Below, piece after piece: positions 1 through 9,050 of a stretch of DNA of 64,000 nucleotides (position 1 is the stretch's first letter; the number at the start of each line of letters is the position of its first letter). The notes beneath the pieces were generated by a model. That model searched no databases, was not told the DNA's origin, and saw nothing but the letters and a program-made list of their open reading frames with translations. The DNA comes from CBFGTV01 sp965652145 (GTDB lineage: Bacteria > Bacillota > Clostridia > Peptostreptococcales > Natronincolaceae): contig CBFGTV010000012.1 in assembly GCA_965652145.1 (NCBI GenBank), positions 3,206 to 67,205 on the forward strand. Direction: 5' to 3'. A program made the translations under genes and the position numbers.

Positions 1-2
1 AA

Positions 3-818
3 AATTTTTCAAGGGTCTTAAATACCTTCCTTTCAGGCTATTTGAGGAGCTATATTCATACAGAGGTCTTAACAGTTGAGGAATTGTCCTACTATGAATT
101 CAACAATTCCATTGTTAATCCGGCAGTCATCTCAATTGTAAATCTGTATCCCTTGACGGGCCAAATCGTTTTGGACATATCACCGTCAATTGCCTTTACC
201 TTCATAGATCGTATATTAGGAGGCATCGGTAAAAACTTTGATGAAAAAAGAACCTTTACAGAAATTGAAACAACCTTGATAAGAAAATTAATGAAGCAGG
301 TATTGGAATTAATGATTGATCCCTGGGAAAATGTCATTGAGCTTCAGCCTCAATTAGATAAGATTGAGACCAATTCCCAGTTTGTACAGATCGTTTCCCC
401 TAATGAAACAGTAGCATTGATTACCTTAAGCTTAAAAATTGGTGAAACAGAAGGCATGATGAATATTTGTATTCCCCATATTGTCATTGAGCCGATTTTA
501 GATAAGCTAAGTACTAAATTTTGGTTTTCCAATATCAGTAAGTCCGTTACAGAAACTGACAAACTGACTCTGAAAAAACGGGTAGAGAGAAGTCATGTAA
601 ACATTTCAGCCTTAATGGGGTCCACGATGATTACAGTCAAGGATTTCCTGGGGCTTCAAAAAGGTGATGTAATTAGGCTGGATAATCTTGTTAATCAAGA
701 GCTGGAAATTTTGGTTGGACAACGTCAAAAGTATTATGGCGTTCCTGGTACTGTGAAAAATAAAGTCGCTGTAAAAGTTACGAGGATTGACAAGAAAGGA
801 GATGAACTAGATGACTGA
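3..818 (+). CDS. fliM: Flagellar motor switch protein FliM (5' end outside window)
   Basis: This is the C-ring protein that sits between the MS ring and FliN/FliY and binds phosphorylated CheY to set flagellar rotation. The frame is open to the left edge. The residues before the first possible start (TTG at 42) read like the FliM middle domain (NFSRVLNTFLSGYLRS), so the gene begins outside the window. About 271 codons are present against roughly 330 for the family, so the N-terminal EIDALL-type CheY-binding peptide is missing from view. The last 75 residues form the SpoA/FliN-like domain (NISALMGSTMITVKDFLGLQKGDVIRL). The stop overlaps the fliY start by 8 bases, so the two genes are translationally coupled. 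The identity is firm. The start lies off the window. Confidence 0.95.
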   Translation, partial: NFSRVLNTFLSGYLRSYIHTEVLTVEELSYYEFNNSIVNPAVISIVNLYPLTGQIVLDISPSIAFTFIDRILGGIGKNFDEKRTFTEIETTLIRKLMKQVLELMIDPWENVIELQPQLDKIETNSQFVQIVSPNETVALITLSLKIGETEGMMNICIPHIVIEPILDKLSTKFWFSNISKSVTETDKLTLKKRVERSHVNISALMGSTMITVKDFLGLQKGDVIRLDNLVNQELEILVGQRQKYYGVPGTVKNKVAVKVTRIDKKGDELDD

Positions 819-1953
819 TATGTTGTCTCAAGAAGAGATTGATGCCCTCCTAAATGGAAGTAGCGGAGGAAATGAAGTAGAAAATAACCAAAAGGATACC
901 TATACTGATTTCAACAACGAAGAAAAGGACACCATTGGAGAAATCGGAAATATCAGCATGGGAACTGCTGCCACCACCCTTTCAACCCTTCTGGGGAATC
1001 GGGTTAATATCACCACACCAAAGGTATCCTTGCTTGATATAAACCAGTTGTCAGAAGAATATGATATACCCTTTGTAGCCGTGGATGTAAAATACAAAGA
1101 AGGTCTTGAGGGGCTTAATGTACTAATCCTGAAGGAAAATGACGTCAAGATTATTACCGACCTTATGATGGGCGGCGAAGGAAACATAGGGGCTGAGCCT
1201 CTGACAGATATTCATTTAAGTGCCATCAGTGAAGCCATGAATCAGATGGTGGGCTCTGCCTCCACCTCTCTTTCAGAAATGTTCAGTAAAAAGATCGATA
1301 TTTATCCTCCCAGGGTATTTCGGTTGGAGCTGAATTCACCTGATTTTGTAGACCTATTCCCAGAGCTTTCTATGCCCTTTGTGAGAATATCCTTTAGAAT
1401 GGAGATAGGAAACTTAATAGACAGCGAGATTATGCAATTGATTCCCCTGGACTTTGCCAAAGAAATGGTTGATAAGCTGTTGTATAGCTATACGCCTCAA
1501 GAGGCTTCGGCAGCAGAAGAAGCTGTCAGGGTAGAAGCCAGGCCTCAGAAAGTCGTTTCCCAGGAAATATCGCAGCAATCCAACCAGGGGGGCTATGGCC
1601 ATGGACAGGCTCCAGCTCAGCAATCAGCTGCTAATCCTGTTAATGTGCAGCCAGTATCATTCCAATCCTTTGATCAGTCAAGCAGTAAAGGGTTGCCTGA
1701 AAACATCGATTTAATTCAGGATGTTCCCCTTAATATTACTGTAGAGCTGGGGAGAACCGTTAAACGAATTAGTGAAATATTAGAATTTGGGCCTGGTACC
1801 ATTATCGAGCTGGATAAACTGGTAGGTGAGCCCCTGGATATATTGGTCAATGGTCAATATGTAGCCAAGGGTGAAGTGGTTGTAATAGATGAAAACTATG
1901 GTATTCGAATAACCGATATTGTCAATACCACAAAACGCTTTGCAAAACTCTAA
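811..1953 (+). CDS. fliY: Flagellar motor switch phosphatase FliY
   Basis: This is the FliN-family C-ring protein that also dephosphorylates CheY-P. The 380 residues show three parts. Residues 1-16 are a FliM-like CheY-binding peptide (MLSQEEIDALLNG). A CheC-like domain follows, with two phosphatase signatures, EIGN at 44-47 and EAMN at 141-144. After a Gln/Ser/Pro-rich linker at about 225-290 comes a C-terminal SpoA/FliN domain (from about 300). The linker composition is low complexity, as usual in FliY. The start ATG overlaps the fliM stop, with GGAGATGAA just upstream as ribosome binding site. Having FliY rather than plain FliN fits Bacillota chemotaxis, which lacks CheZ. Very secure. Confidence 0.96.
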   Translation: MTDMLSQEEIDALLNGSSGGNEVENNQKDTYTDFNNEEKDTIGEIGNISMGTAATTLSTLLGNRVNITTPKVSLLDINQLSEEYDIPFVAVDVKYKEGLEGLNVLILKENDVKIITDLMMGGEGNIGAEPLTDIHLSAISEAMNQMVGSASTSLSEMFSKKIDIYPPRVFRLELNSPDFVDLFPELSMPFVRISFRMEIGNLIDSEIMQLIPLDFAKEMVDKLLYSYTPQEASAAEEAVRVEARPQKVVSQEISQQSNQGGYGHGQAPAQQSAANPVNVQPVSFQSFDQSSSKGLPENIDLIQDVPLNITVELGRTVKRISEILEFGPGTIIELDKLVGEPLDILVNGQYVAKGEVVVIDENYGIRITDIVNTTKRFAKL

Positions 1954-2000
1954 AGCGAGAATTCCATTACAATTAATTATTAATCGCCCATCAAAATTCA

Positions 2001-2030
2001 TTGAATTTAACTAACTTCTAGTTATATAAT
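2001..2030 (+). promoter_or_regulatory. Possible sigma-A promoter upstream of cheY
   Basis: TTGAAT at 2001-2006 and a perfect TATAAT at 2025-2030 are 18 bases apart, in the 172-base fliY-cheY gap. Downstream, GTCGC at 2050-2054 can pair with GCGAC at 2071-2075 around an AT-rich loop, forming a short leader hairpin. The rest of the operon is tightly packed, so this gap and promoter suggest an internal start giving extra cheY and fliO-flhA transcription. This is a sequence match only. Confidence 0.42.
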
Positions 2031-2125
2031 ACCATTAGGGGTAGTTTCTGTCGCAAATTGTTTAATTTTAGCGACTAATGGAAGGGTATAGATACAATAC
2101 ACAGATATTTAAGGAGGAAATATTA

Positions 2126-2488
2126 ATGGCAAAGGGAATTTTAATCGTGGATGATGCGGCATTTATGCGAATGATGATTAAGGACGTACTGACCAAAAAT
2201 GGATTCGAGGTTGTAGGAGAGGCTGAAAATGGTGCCAAGGCCATTGAAAAATTTAAAGAGCTTGGGCCCCTATTAACCATTATGGATATTACCATGCCAG
2301 AGGTCGATGGAATACAGGCAGTAAAGGAAATTAAAAAGCTTGATCCAAATGCCAAGGTTATTATGTGTTCTGCCATGGGACAACAGGCCATGGTAATTGA
2401 AGCAATTCAAGCCGGAGCAAAGGACTTTATCGTTAAGCCCTTCCAGGCAGATCGGGTTATTGAGGCAGTAAAAAAGGTAATCGGTTAA
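2126..2488 (+). CDS. cheY: Chemotaxis response regulator CheY
   Basis: This single-domain receiver carries the phosphoryl signal from CheA to the motor switch. It has 120 residues with the acidic pair D9-D10, phosphoacceptor D54 (in TIMDITMPE), the conserved switch region MCSAMGQQ, and the KPF motif near residue 104. It closely resembles B. subtilis CheY. I chose the ATG at 2126 because AAGGAGGAAA lies just upstream and the protein then begins MAKGILIVDD. A longer in-frame start at 2078 would add 16 unrelated residues. One small difference from the usual PDLVTMD stretch is PLLTIMD, which leaves all catalytic residues intact. The gene lies between fliY and fliO, as in Bacillus. Confidence 0.96.
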   Translation: MAKGILIVDDAAFMRMMIKDVLTKNGFEVVGEAENGAKAIEKFKELGPLLTIMDITMPEVDGIQAVKEIKKLDPNAKVIMCSAMGQQAMVIEAIQAGAKDFIVKPFQADRVIEAVKKVIG

Positions 2489-2501
2489 AGCCGGTGAAGC
2501 A

Positions 2502-2909
2502 ATGTTAAATCAGATTTTCACGATCATTTTGCTTCTGATGGCAGTGGCCCTAGTGGTTGGCCTTGCCTACTTGACCACCCTGTTGATTGCCAAAAAATCA
2601 AACATGATGATACATAGCCGTTCAATTAAGGTTTTAGAACGTTCAGGGGTTGGCCTTCAAATGAACATTACCATCGTTCAAATTGCCGATCGGGTATATT
2701 TTTTAGCCATTCAAAATAAAAATGTTACCCTATTGGATGCCATGCCCCTTGACGAATGGCTTAAGTATCGTGAGGCACAAGCAGCAAAGGATATGATTGG
2801 AAAAGAGCTGTTTAAAAAGGACATGGCAGTGACGAAGGAAATCAAAAAACTGCTTAAGAAACCGATTTTAAAAAAAGGTGAGGATCACAACACAGATGGA
2901 AACAATTAG
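2502..2909 (+). CDS. fliO: Flagellar biosynthesis protein FliO
   Basis: FliO helps FliP assemble in the flagellar type III export gate. The protein has 135 residues, with one strong membrane segment at about residues 5-28, then a soluble basic tail. The motif RSIKVLERSGVGLQMNITIVQI is cut short here but is the FliO signature area (about 41-63), followed by YFLAIQNKNVTLLD. FliO is poorly conserved and often annotated FliZ. The assignment rests on topology, length and its place immediately before fliP. The 3' end overlaps the fliP start. Confidence 0.88.
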   Translation: MLNQIFTIILLLMAVALVVGLAYLTTLLIAKKSNMMIHSRSIKVLERSGVGLQMNITIVQIADRVYFLAIQNKNVTLLDAMPLDEWLKYREAQAAKDMIGKELFKKDMAVTKEIKKLLKKPILKKGEDHNTDGNN

Positions 2910-3684
2910 AGGACTATATAAAACCAAATTGAAGTGGCAGTGGTTGTTGGTTTTCATTGTCATAATGACCTTGATCAGCGGTTGGCGGGTGGAAGCCCAG
3001 CCCAACCTGCCAATTCCAAGAATTGGTTTGTCTGTTGAAGGAGCTGAATCACCCCAACAGGTTGCCTCTTCCATTCAAATTCTATTACTATTGACAATTT
3101 TATCGATCGCTCCGTCAATTTTGATCATGATGACGGGCTTTACAAGAATCATTATTGTACTTTCATTTTTAAGGAATGCACTGGCAACTCAACAGACACC
3201 ACCAACTCAGGTTTTAATTGGATTGGCACTGTTTCTTACCTTCTTTATCATGGCTCCAATCTTTGTAGAAATAAACCAGACTGCCATACAACCGTATTTG
3301 GCTGAGGAAATAAGCGATACTGAAGCTTTAGAGGCGGCAATGAAGCCCTTAAGGGAGTTTATGTTTAGGCAAACCAGAGAAAAGGATCTGGCGCTTTTTA
3401 TGGAAATAGCCGAAAATGAGGTACCGGAATCTCTTGAGGATATTCCTACAACGACACTGATTCCAGCTTTTATCATCAGTGAATTGAAAACGGCCTTCCA
3501 GATGGGATTCATTCTGTTTATTCCTTTTATTATTTTGGATATGGTGGTGGCCAGTACATTAATGTCCATGGGGATGATGATGCTGCCGCCGGCTATGATC
3601 TCGCTGCCCTTTAAAATACTGTTATTTGTTCTGGTTGATGGATGGAACATACTGATTAAGTCCTTGATCGTAGGCTTTAAATAG
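2896..3684 (+). CDS. fliP: Flagellar export gate protein FliP
   Basis: FliP is a core export-gate protein of the flagellar type III secretion system and forms the FliP-Q-R channel. An N-terminal hydrophobic signal peptide (about residues 15-32, ending near VEAQ) is followed by the FliP body. Conserved stretches include LIMMTGFTRIIIVLSFLRNA, TFFIMAPIF, ISELKTAFQMGF and MMMLPPAMISLPFK. I prefer ATG 2896. A GTG at 2878, also in frame, would add six residues and has a weaker ribosome binding site. The gene overlaps the fliO 3' end by 14 bases and is followed by fliQ. Confidence 0.95.
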   Translation: METIRGLYKTKLKWQWLLVFIVIMTLISGWRVEAQPNLPIPRIGLSVEGAESPQQVASSIQILLLLTILSIAPSILIMMTGFTRIIIVLSFLRNALATQQTPPTQVLIGLALFLTFFIMAPIFVEINQTAIQPYLAEEISDTEALEAAMKPLREFMFRQTREKDLALFMEIAENEVPESLEDIPTTTLIPAFIISELKTAFQMGFILFIPFIILDMVVASTLMSMGMMMLPPAMISLPFKILLFVLVDGWNILIKSLIVGFK

Positions 3685-3695
3685 GGGGGAATTAA

Positions 3696-3965
3696 ATGAG
3701 TGAAGCAATGGTAATAGAACTGGGTCAACAGACCATGACCACCATCCTGCTGCTGGCTGCCCCAATGCTTTTAATTGGCCTCTTGGTGGGGCTTGCTGTC
3801 AGTATATTTCAAGCCACAACCCAGATTCAGGAGGCGACTCTAGCCTTTATTCCCAAAATTGTTGCTATTTTTGCATCCATTGTTATTTTTGGTCCTTGGA
3901 TGTTATCAGTACTAATTAATTTCACAACTAAATTATTTAACAATATTAGTATCTACATACAGTGA
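3696..3965 (+). CDS. fliQ: Flagellar export gate protein FliQ
   Basis: This small inner-membrane export-gate subunit has 89 residues and two hydrophobic hairpin segments (about 16-40 and 50-75). It carries the family pattern of GLLVGLAVSIFQATTQIQE followed by TLAFIPKI. A strong site (AGGGGGGA) precedes the ATG. It sits in the invariant fliP-fliQ-fliR order, with 11 bases from fliP and 13 to fliR. Confidence 0.96.
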   Translation: MSEAMVIELGQQTMTTILLLAAPMLLIGLLVGLAVSIFQATTQIQEATLAFIPKIVAIFASIVIFGPWMLSVLINFTTKLFNNISIYIQ

Positions 3966-3978
3966 AGAGTGATAGGCC

Positions 3979-4770
3979 ATGGATCAACTACTAGAGGTAA
4001 TACAACTAAATTTACATATTTTTATTTTAATTGTCTTTCGTGTCACGGGGATCTTTGTAGCGGCACCCATCTTTGCCCGCAGTAATTTTCCTGCATTAAT
4101 GAAAATAGGCTTGTCAGTAACCATTGGTTTCATTTTAATGCCAGTTCTGGGAAACAGTGCAGCAATAGAAATCGGCAGTGTTTTACAGCTTGCTCTTTAC
4201 GTACTAACAGAATTTATAGCAGGAATTTTAATCGGCTTCATTGCCTTTATGTACTTTTCTGCTCTGTATTTGGCGGGCACCATTATTGATACCCAGATGG
4301 GCTTTGGTATGGTAAATGTATTTGATCCCCAAACCAACACCCAAATTCCGGTAATGGGTAACTTTTATAACAATTTATTGTCCCTTTTATTTATTGTATT
4401 GAATGGACATCACCTGTTAATCAGGGCTTTAACCGACAGCTTTCAAATTTTGCCCCTAGGAACCAGTTTTACGCTGGGCTCAGAGGGAGTTGCAAAAATA
4501 ACTGTCATCATGACTGAGTTCTTTGTTTTGGCAGTAAAATTCAGTGCCCCAGTATTGCTTACTATCCTGCTGGCCAATGTTTTGCTGGGGATTTTAGCCA
4601 GAACCATGCCTCAAATGAATGTATTCATTGTGGGCCTGCCCTTAAAGATCTTTGTTGGAATGCTAACGGTTATTATTTCACTACAATTTATGCTGCCCTT
4701 TACCCGTCTCATTTTTGATAAGCTATTTACTTCAATCTATGAAATGCTCAAGATCCTTGCAAAGGGATGA
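3979..4770 (+). CDS. fliR: Flagellar export gate protein FliR
   Basis: FliR completes the FliPQR export channel. It has 263 residues and about six membrane segments. Recognisable stretches are RVTGIFVAAPIFARSNFPAL near the N-terminus, MGFGMVNVFDPQTNTQIPVM in the middle, and ARTMPQMNVFIVGLPLKI towards the C-terminus, all typical of FliR. It lies between fliQ and flhB with almost no spacing. Confidence 0.96.
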   Translation: MDQLLEVIQLNLHIFILIVFRVTGIFVAAPIFARSNFPALMKIGLSVTIGFILMPVLGNSAAIEIGSVLQLALYVLTEFIAGILIGFIAFMYFSALYLAGTIIDTQMGFGMVNVFDPQTNTQIPVMGNFYNNLLSLLFIVLNGHHLLIRALTDSFQILPLGTSFTLGSEGVAKITVIMTEFFVLAVKFSAPVLLTILLANVLLGILARTMPQMNVFIVGLPLKIFVGMLTVIISLQFMLPFTRLIFDKLFTSIYEMLKILAKG

Positions 4771-4774
4771 TGAA

Positions 4775-5863
4775 ATGGAATTTATAATTAATTTACAGCT
4801 TTTTTCAGAGGAAAAGACAGAAAAAGCAACCCCTAAAAAGCTGAGGGAATCAAGGGAAAAGGGGCAGGTTCTGCAAAGTAAGGAAATTAACTCAGCCACG
4901 ATGCTGCTGGGAGCCTTTGCAGTTGTTAGCTTTGCAGGTGGATTTATAGGAAATTCAATGCTAAAGCTTACCCAATTTGTTTATCAGGATTATTTGAGTC
5001 TAGACTATATATTTTCTCAAAGAAACCTTTTACAATTGATGACCACAGCCCTCATTTATATTTTGGTACTATCCCTGCCCATTGCCGGGATATGCCTGAT
5101 AATTGGACTGGTAAGCAGTTATATGCAGGTTGGCTTTTTATTTACCACAAAGCCACTGGGGATAAAATTCAGCAAGCTGAATCCCATAGAAGGCTTTAAA
5201 AGAATGTTTTCTTTGAAGTCCCTGGTGGAGCTGGTAAAATCCTTTATTAAAATTGTGGCTGTTGGTTATGTGGTTTTAAGCTATGCCAGGGGCCAGATTA
5301 GCACAATCTTAAACACCATAGAAATGAATGTAGAGAGCATTGTCACAACATTATCAGATATTGCCATTGGAATTGGCTATCGGGCCGGTTTGGTACTGGT
5401 ATTTCTAGCCATATTAGATTATATGTACCAAAAATATGATTACGAAAAGCAAATGAAGATGACAAAACAGGAAATTAAAGAGGAATATAAGCAGACTGAA
5501 GGGAATCCTCAGATTAAATCGAAGATTCGTGAAAAACAACGTCAAATTTCAATGAGAAGAATGATGCAAGAGGTACCAAAGGCCGATGTGATAATTACCA
5601 ACCCAACTCACTTCGCCATTGCCGTTAAATATGATCCCCACCAGGCACAGGCCCCCAAGGTCTTGGCCAAGGGACAGGATCTAATTGCACAGCAAATTAA
5701 AAAAATAGCCATGGAAAATGACGTGCCAATTGTAGAAAATAAACAATTAGCCCGAACATTATATGATGTGGTGGACATAGGAGATACCATTCCACCAGAC
5801 TTGTATCAGGCAGTGGCAGAGGTCCTTGCCTATGTATACCAAATGAACAAAAAGAAGGTCTAA
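4775..5863 (+). CDS. flhB: Flagellar export switch protein FlhB
   Basis: FlhB is the substrate-specificity switch of the flagellar export apparatus. The 362 residues begin MEFIINLQLFSEEKTEKATP, a typical FlhB N-terminus. Four membrane segments and a cytoplasmic domain follow. The autocleavage motif NPTH is at 276-279, and cleavage between N276 and P277 is expected. ATG 4775 is used because the 20 residues upstream in frame (from 4715) lie inside fliR and do not look like FlhB. The start is 4 bases after the fliR stop. Confidence 0.96.
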   Translation: MEFIINLQLFSEEKTEKATPKKLRESREKGQVLQSKEINSATMLLGAFAVVSFAGGFIGNSMLKLTQFVYQDYLSLDYIFSQRNLLQLMTTALIYILVLSLPIAGICLIIGLVSSYMQVGFLFTTKPLGIKFSKLNPIEGFKRMFSLKSLVELVKSFIKIVAVGYVVLSYARGQISTILNTIEMNVESIVTTLSDIAIGIGYRAGLVLVFLAILDYMYQKYDYEKQMKMTKQEIKEEYKQTEGNPQIKSKIREKQRQISMRRMMQEVPKADVIITNPTHFAIAVKYDPHQAQAPKVLAKGQDLIAQQIKKIAMENDVPIVENKQLARTLYDVVDIGDTIPPDLYQAVAEVLAYVYQMNKKKV

Positions 5864-5876
5864 GGGGGGTCAGTAA

Positions 5877-7901
5877 ATGAAATTTGGAGACATTTTAGTT
5901 GTGCTTGCTGTGATAGCCATTGTAATCATTATAATCATCCCCATTCCATTAGGAGCCTTGGATGTATTATTAAGCTTTAATATTTCATTGGCGCTGCTGG
6001 TTCTGGTCATAGCCATGTATACAGAAGAAGCATTAGATTTTTCGATATTTCCTTCATTGTTGCTATTGACAACCCTATTTCGGCTGGCGCTGAATATTAC
6101 CACCACTCGATACATCCTTACCTCTGGGAATGCAGGAGGGTTAATCGATACCTTTGGAGACTTTGTTATGCAGGGGAATGCAGTGGTAGGTTTTATTGTC
6201 TTTTTAATCATTATGATCGTTCAATTCCTGGTCATTACAAAGGGGTCAGAGCGGGTTTCAGAGGTGGCAGCCAGATTTACACTGGATGCCATGCCCGGAA
6301 AGCAGATGGCTATTGATGCTGACCTGAATGCCGGTTTGATAGATGATAGAGAAGCTAGGGAACGAAGGAAAAAGGTTCAGCGGGAGGCCGACTTCTATGG
6401 GGCCATGGACGGAGCCAGTAAATTCGTGAAGGGTGATGCCATAGCAGGTATCGTTATTACAATCATCAATATATTAGCCGGATTTGTGATTGGATGGATG
6501 GGAGGTCTGGATTTAGGGTCGGCCATACAAAAATATACCCTGCTAACCGTAGGTGACGGTCTTGCCAGTCAAATTCCAGCCCTGTTAATTTCTACTGCCA
6601 CCGGTATTGTCGTAACCAGATCCGCCTCTGAAGGAAGCATGGGCAATGATCTGATTAAGCAGTTATTTAAGCAGCCTAAAATTATGTTCATTATTTCAGG
6701 TGTATTGGCAGCTTTAGCCCTTACTCCCCTTCCCAATGTACCCTTCTTTTTCGTTTCAGCAATTTTCCTGGTTCAGGGAATGCGAATGCGAAAAGCCAGT
6801 ATGGAGGAAGAATTTGATCATATTACTGATGAAGTTGATGAGGCAGTTGAAGAAAGAAGAAGGCCCGAAAATGTCTTACCGCTGTTAAATATTGACCCCA
6901 TTGAGCTGGAATTTGGTTATGGAATTATTCCCCTGGCCGATGCCAATCAAGGGGGAGACCTCTTTGATCGTTTGGTCATGATTCGAAGGCAGGTGGCAAT
7001 GGAGCTAGGTATTATTGTTCCTATGATCCGCCTTCGAGATAATATACAGCTGGAGCCCAATCAATATATTATTAAAATTAAAGGAATTGAGATTAGTAAC
7101 GGAGAAATTATGTTTGACCACTATTTGGCCATGAATCCCGGAATGGCCGATGGAGAGCTGGAGGGAGTCGACACCACTGAACCGGCCTTTGGGCTTCCTG
7201 CAAAATGGATCAATGAGCAGGAAAGGGAAAAGGCTGAGGTGCTTGGCTATACAGTGGTAGACCCGCCATCAATTATTGCTACCCATTTAACAGAAATCAT
7301 TAAACGCCAGTCCCATGAATTACTGGGTCGTCAAGAGGTGAAGCAGCTAATTGATAATGTCAGAGAGAGTCAACCGGCTCTGGTTGATGAACTGGTTCCT
7401 GGGCAGTTAAGCCTTGGTGATATTCAAAAAGTCTTGAAAAATCTTCTGAAGGAAGGGGTTTCCATCAGGAATATGGTTACGATTTTAGAGACCCTGGCAG
7501 ACTATTCAAATCTGACGAGAGATACAGATATGCTGACGGAATATGTTAGACAGGCCCTGGCAAAGGTGATTACCAAGCAATTTATCACCAATCAGCCAAC
7601 CAAGGTTATAACACTGGATCAAAGTCTGGAGCAAAAGATCATTGATTCGATACAACAGACAGATCGAGGCAATTTTATTTCCATCGACCCGGATATCGTC
7701 CAAAGATTACTCTCGAACCTTTCATATCAAATTCAAAAACTGACAAATTTGGGAGAGCAGCCTATTATTATAACTGCCCCTGTGGTCAGGTTATATTTTA
7801 AACGATTAACAGAACAATTGACCTCTGATTTAGTGGTATTGTCCTATAATGAAGTTGATCCAACAGTTGAAATTCAATCTATAGGGATGGTGAATATTTA
7901 A
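5877..7901 (+). CDS. flhA: Flagellar export protein FlhA
   Basis: FlhA is the nonameric export-gate component that docks chaperone-substrate complexes. It has 674 residues. The N-terminal half is about eight membrane segments and carries the FHIPEP family signature RLALNITTTRYIL at residues 69-81. The C-terminal half (from about 330) is the cytoplasmic domain, including LGYTVVDPPSIIATHL and the HELLGRQEV stretch. A strong site (AAGGGGGG) precedes the ATG. The stop shares one base with the flhF start (TAATG), so the two are translationally coupled. Confidence 0.97.
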   Translation: MKFGDILVVLAVIAIVIIIIIPIPLGALDVLLSFNISLALLVLVIAMYTEEALDFSIFPSLLLLTTLFRLALNITTTRYILTSGNAGGLIDTFGDFVMQGNAVVGFIVFLIIMIVQFLVITKGSERVSEVAARFTLDAMPGKQMAIDADLNAGLIDDREARERRKKVQREADFYGAMDGASKFVKGDAIAGIVITIINILAGFVIGWMGGLDLGSAIQKYTLLTVGDGLASQIPALLISTATGIVVTRSASEGSMGNDLIKQLFKQPKIMFIISGVLAALALTPLPNVPFFFVSAIFLVQGMRMRKASMEEEFDHITDEVDEAVEERRRPENVLPLLNIDPIELEFGYGIIPLADANQGGDLFDRLVMIRRQVAMELGIIVPMIRLRDNIQLEPNQYIIKIKGIEISNGEIMFDHYLAMNPGMADGELEGVDTTEPAFGLPAKWINEQEREKAEVLGYTVVDPPSIIATHLTEIIKRQSHELLGRQEVKQLIDNVRESQPALVDELVPGQLSLGDIQKVLKNLLKEGVSIRNMVTILETLADYSNLTRDTDMLTEYVRQALAKVITKQFITNQPTKVITLDQSLEQKIIDSIQQTDRGNFISIDPDIVQRLLSNLSYQIQKLTNLGEQPIIITAPVVRLYFKRLTEQLTSDLVVLSYNEVDPTVEIQSIGMVNI

Positions 7902-9046
7902 TGAAGGTCAAAAAATTCAATGGGGCAGATAATCATGAGGCCATGATGAAGGTAAGACAAGAGCTGGGTCCGGAGGCTGTCATTTTACATCAACGAAAAA
8001 TAAAGCCAAAGGGCCTCTTTGGCTATTTTAAAAAGCCGATGATCGAAATCGTGGCTGCTGTGGAAGGGCCCGTTGAGTCCATGCCTAAAAATGAACCTCG
8101 GCTTCCCGAGGATGCCCTAAAGGCAAGGCTCCCCAAGAAAAATCTGGGGAACACCTCTGGAGGAGAGATTTCAAAGGAAATATTTGAAATCAAAAGTATG
8201 CTGTCTTCGGTGGTGAAAAGGGTTAATCAGGAGGAACTGGCTGAATCAATCAAAGGCCTTGGAAATCCAGAACTGGAAAATATATTCTACCTATTGAAGG
8301 AGCAGGAACTAGAACCTGAAATTATAGATAAAATCATGAAGGAACTGGCGGTTTATGTAACTAATGCCGAAGATAAAAGCCTTATTGATAAAAATGTACT
8401 TCATGGCAGAATGATGAAGCTGATTGATCAGTATTTTATTGAGCCCTCAGAAGTTAAAAATACCAAGGTGATATTCTTTGTCGGTCCAACGGGGGTGGGA
8501 AAAACCACTACCATTGCGAAACTGGCGGCCCAGTTTGCAATCAGTGAAGGAAAGCAAATCGGCTTTATTAGTGCCGATACCTATCGAATTGCTGCTGTAG
8601 AGCAATTAAAAATCTATAGCGATATTTTAGATATACCCGTTGAGGTAATTTATCAGCCTGAAGAAATCCATGGGGCCCTTGAGCGCTTACAGCATAAGGA
8701 TGTCATCATGGTGGATACCGCCGGCAGAAGTCATCGTAACCATGAGCAGATGCAAGAGCTAAAGCAGCTATTAAATCAGGTGGATGAAAAAGAAGTCTAT
8801 TTGGTCGTTAGCTGTACATCAAAAAATAACGACATTAAAGAAATTATAAATGCATATCAGTTTCTAGAGGATTATAAATTTATATTTACAAAGCTAGATG
8901 AAGCCACAACCTATGGAAGCATATTGAATACTACTATGCAGACCCATAGGCCTGTTTCGTTTATTACAACGGGCCAAAGTGTACCCGATGACATTGAGGA
9001 AACAAATATTGAAAAAGTCATAAGCCTTTTAATGAAGGAGGCTTAA
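7901..9046 (+). CDS. flhF: Flagellar SRP-like GTPase FlhF
   Basis: FlhF is an SRP-family GTPase that helps set flagellar position and number. The 381 residues comprise an N-terminal B domain, an N domain and a C-terminal NG GTPase domain. The P-loop GPTGVGKT is at 195-202. ISADTYRIAAVEQL, VDTAGRSHRN and the TKLD specificity motif are also present. It overlaps flhA by one base and is followed four bases later by flhG, its regulatory partner. Confidence 0.96.
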   Translation: MKVKKFNGADNHEAMMKVRQELGPEAVILHQRKIKPKGLFGYFKKPMIEIVAAVEGPVESMPKNEPRLPEDALKARLPKKNLGNTSGGEISKEIFEIKSMLSSVVKRVNQEELAESIKGLGNPELENIFYLLKEQELEPEIIDKIMKELAVYVTNAEDKSLIDKNVLHGRMMKLIDQYFIEPSEVKNTKVIFFVGPTGVGKTTTIAKLAAQFAISEGKQIGFISADTYRIAAVEQLKIYSDILDIPVEVIYQPEEIHGALERLQHKDVIMVDTAGRSHRNHEQMQELKQLLNQVDEKEVYLVVSCTSKNNDIKEIINAYQFLEDYKFIFTKLDEATTYGSILNTTMQTHRPVSFITTGQSVPDDIEETNIEKVISLLMKEA

Positions 9047-9050
9047 AGGC

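Noticed and set aside
2001..2125. c-di-GMP riboswitch before cheY
   Set aside because: Only a short AT-rich hairpin is present; the conserved riboswitch core is not.
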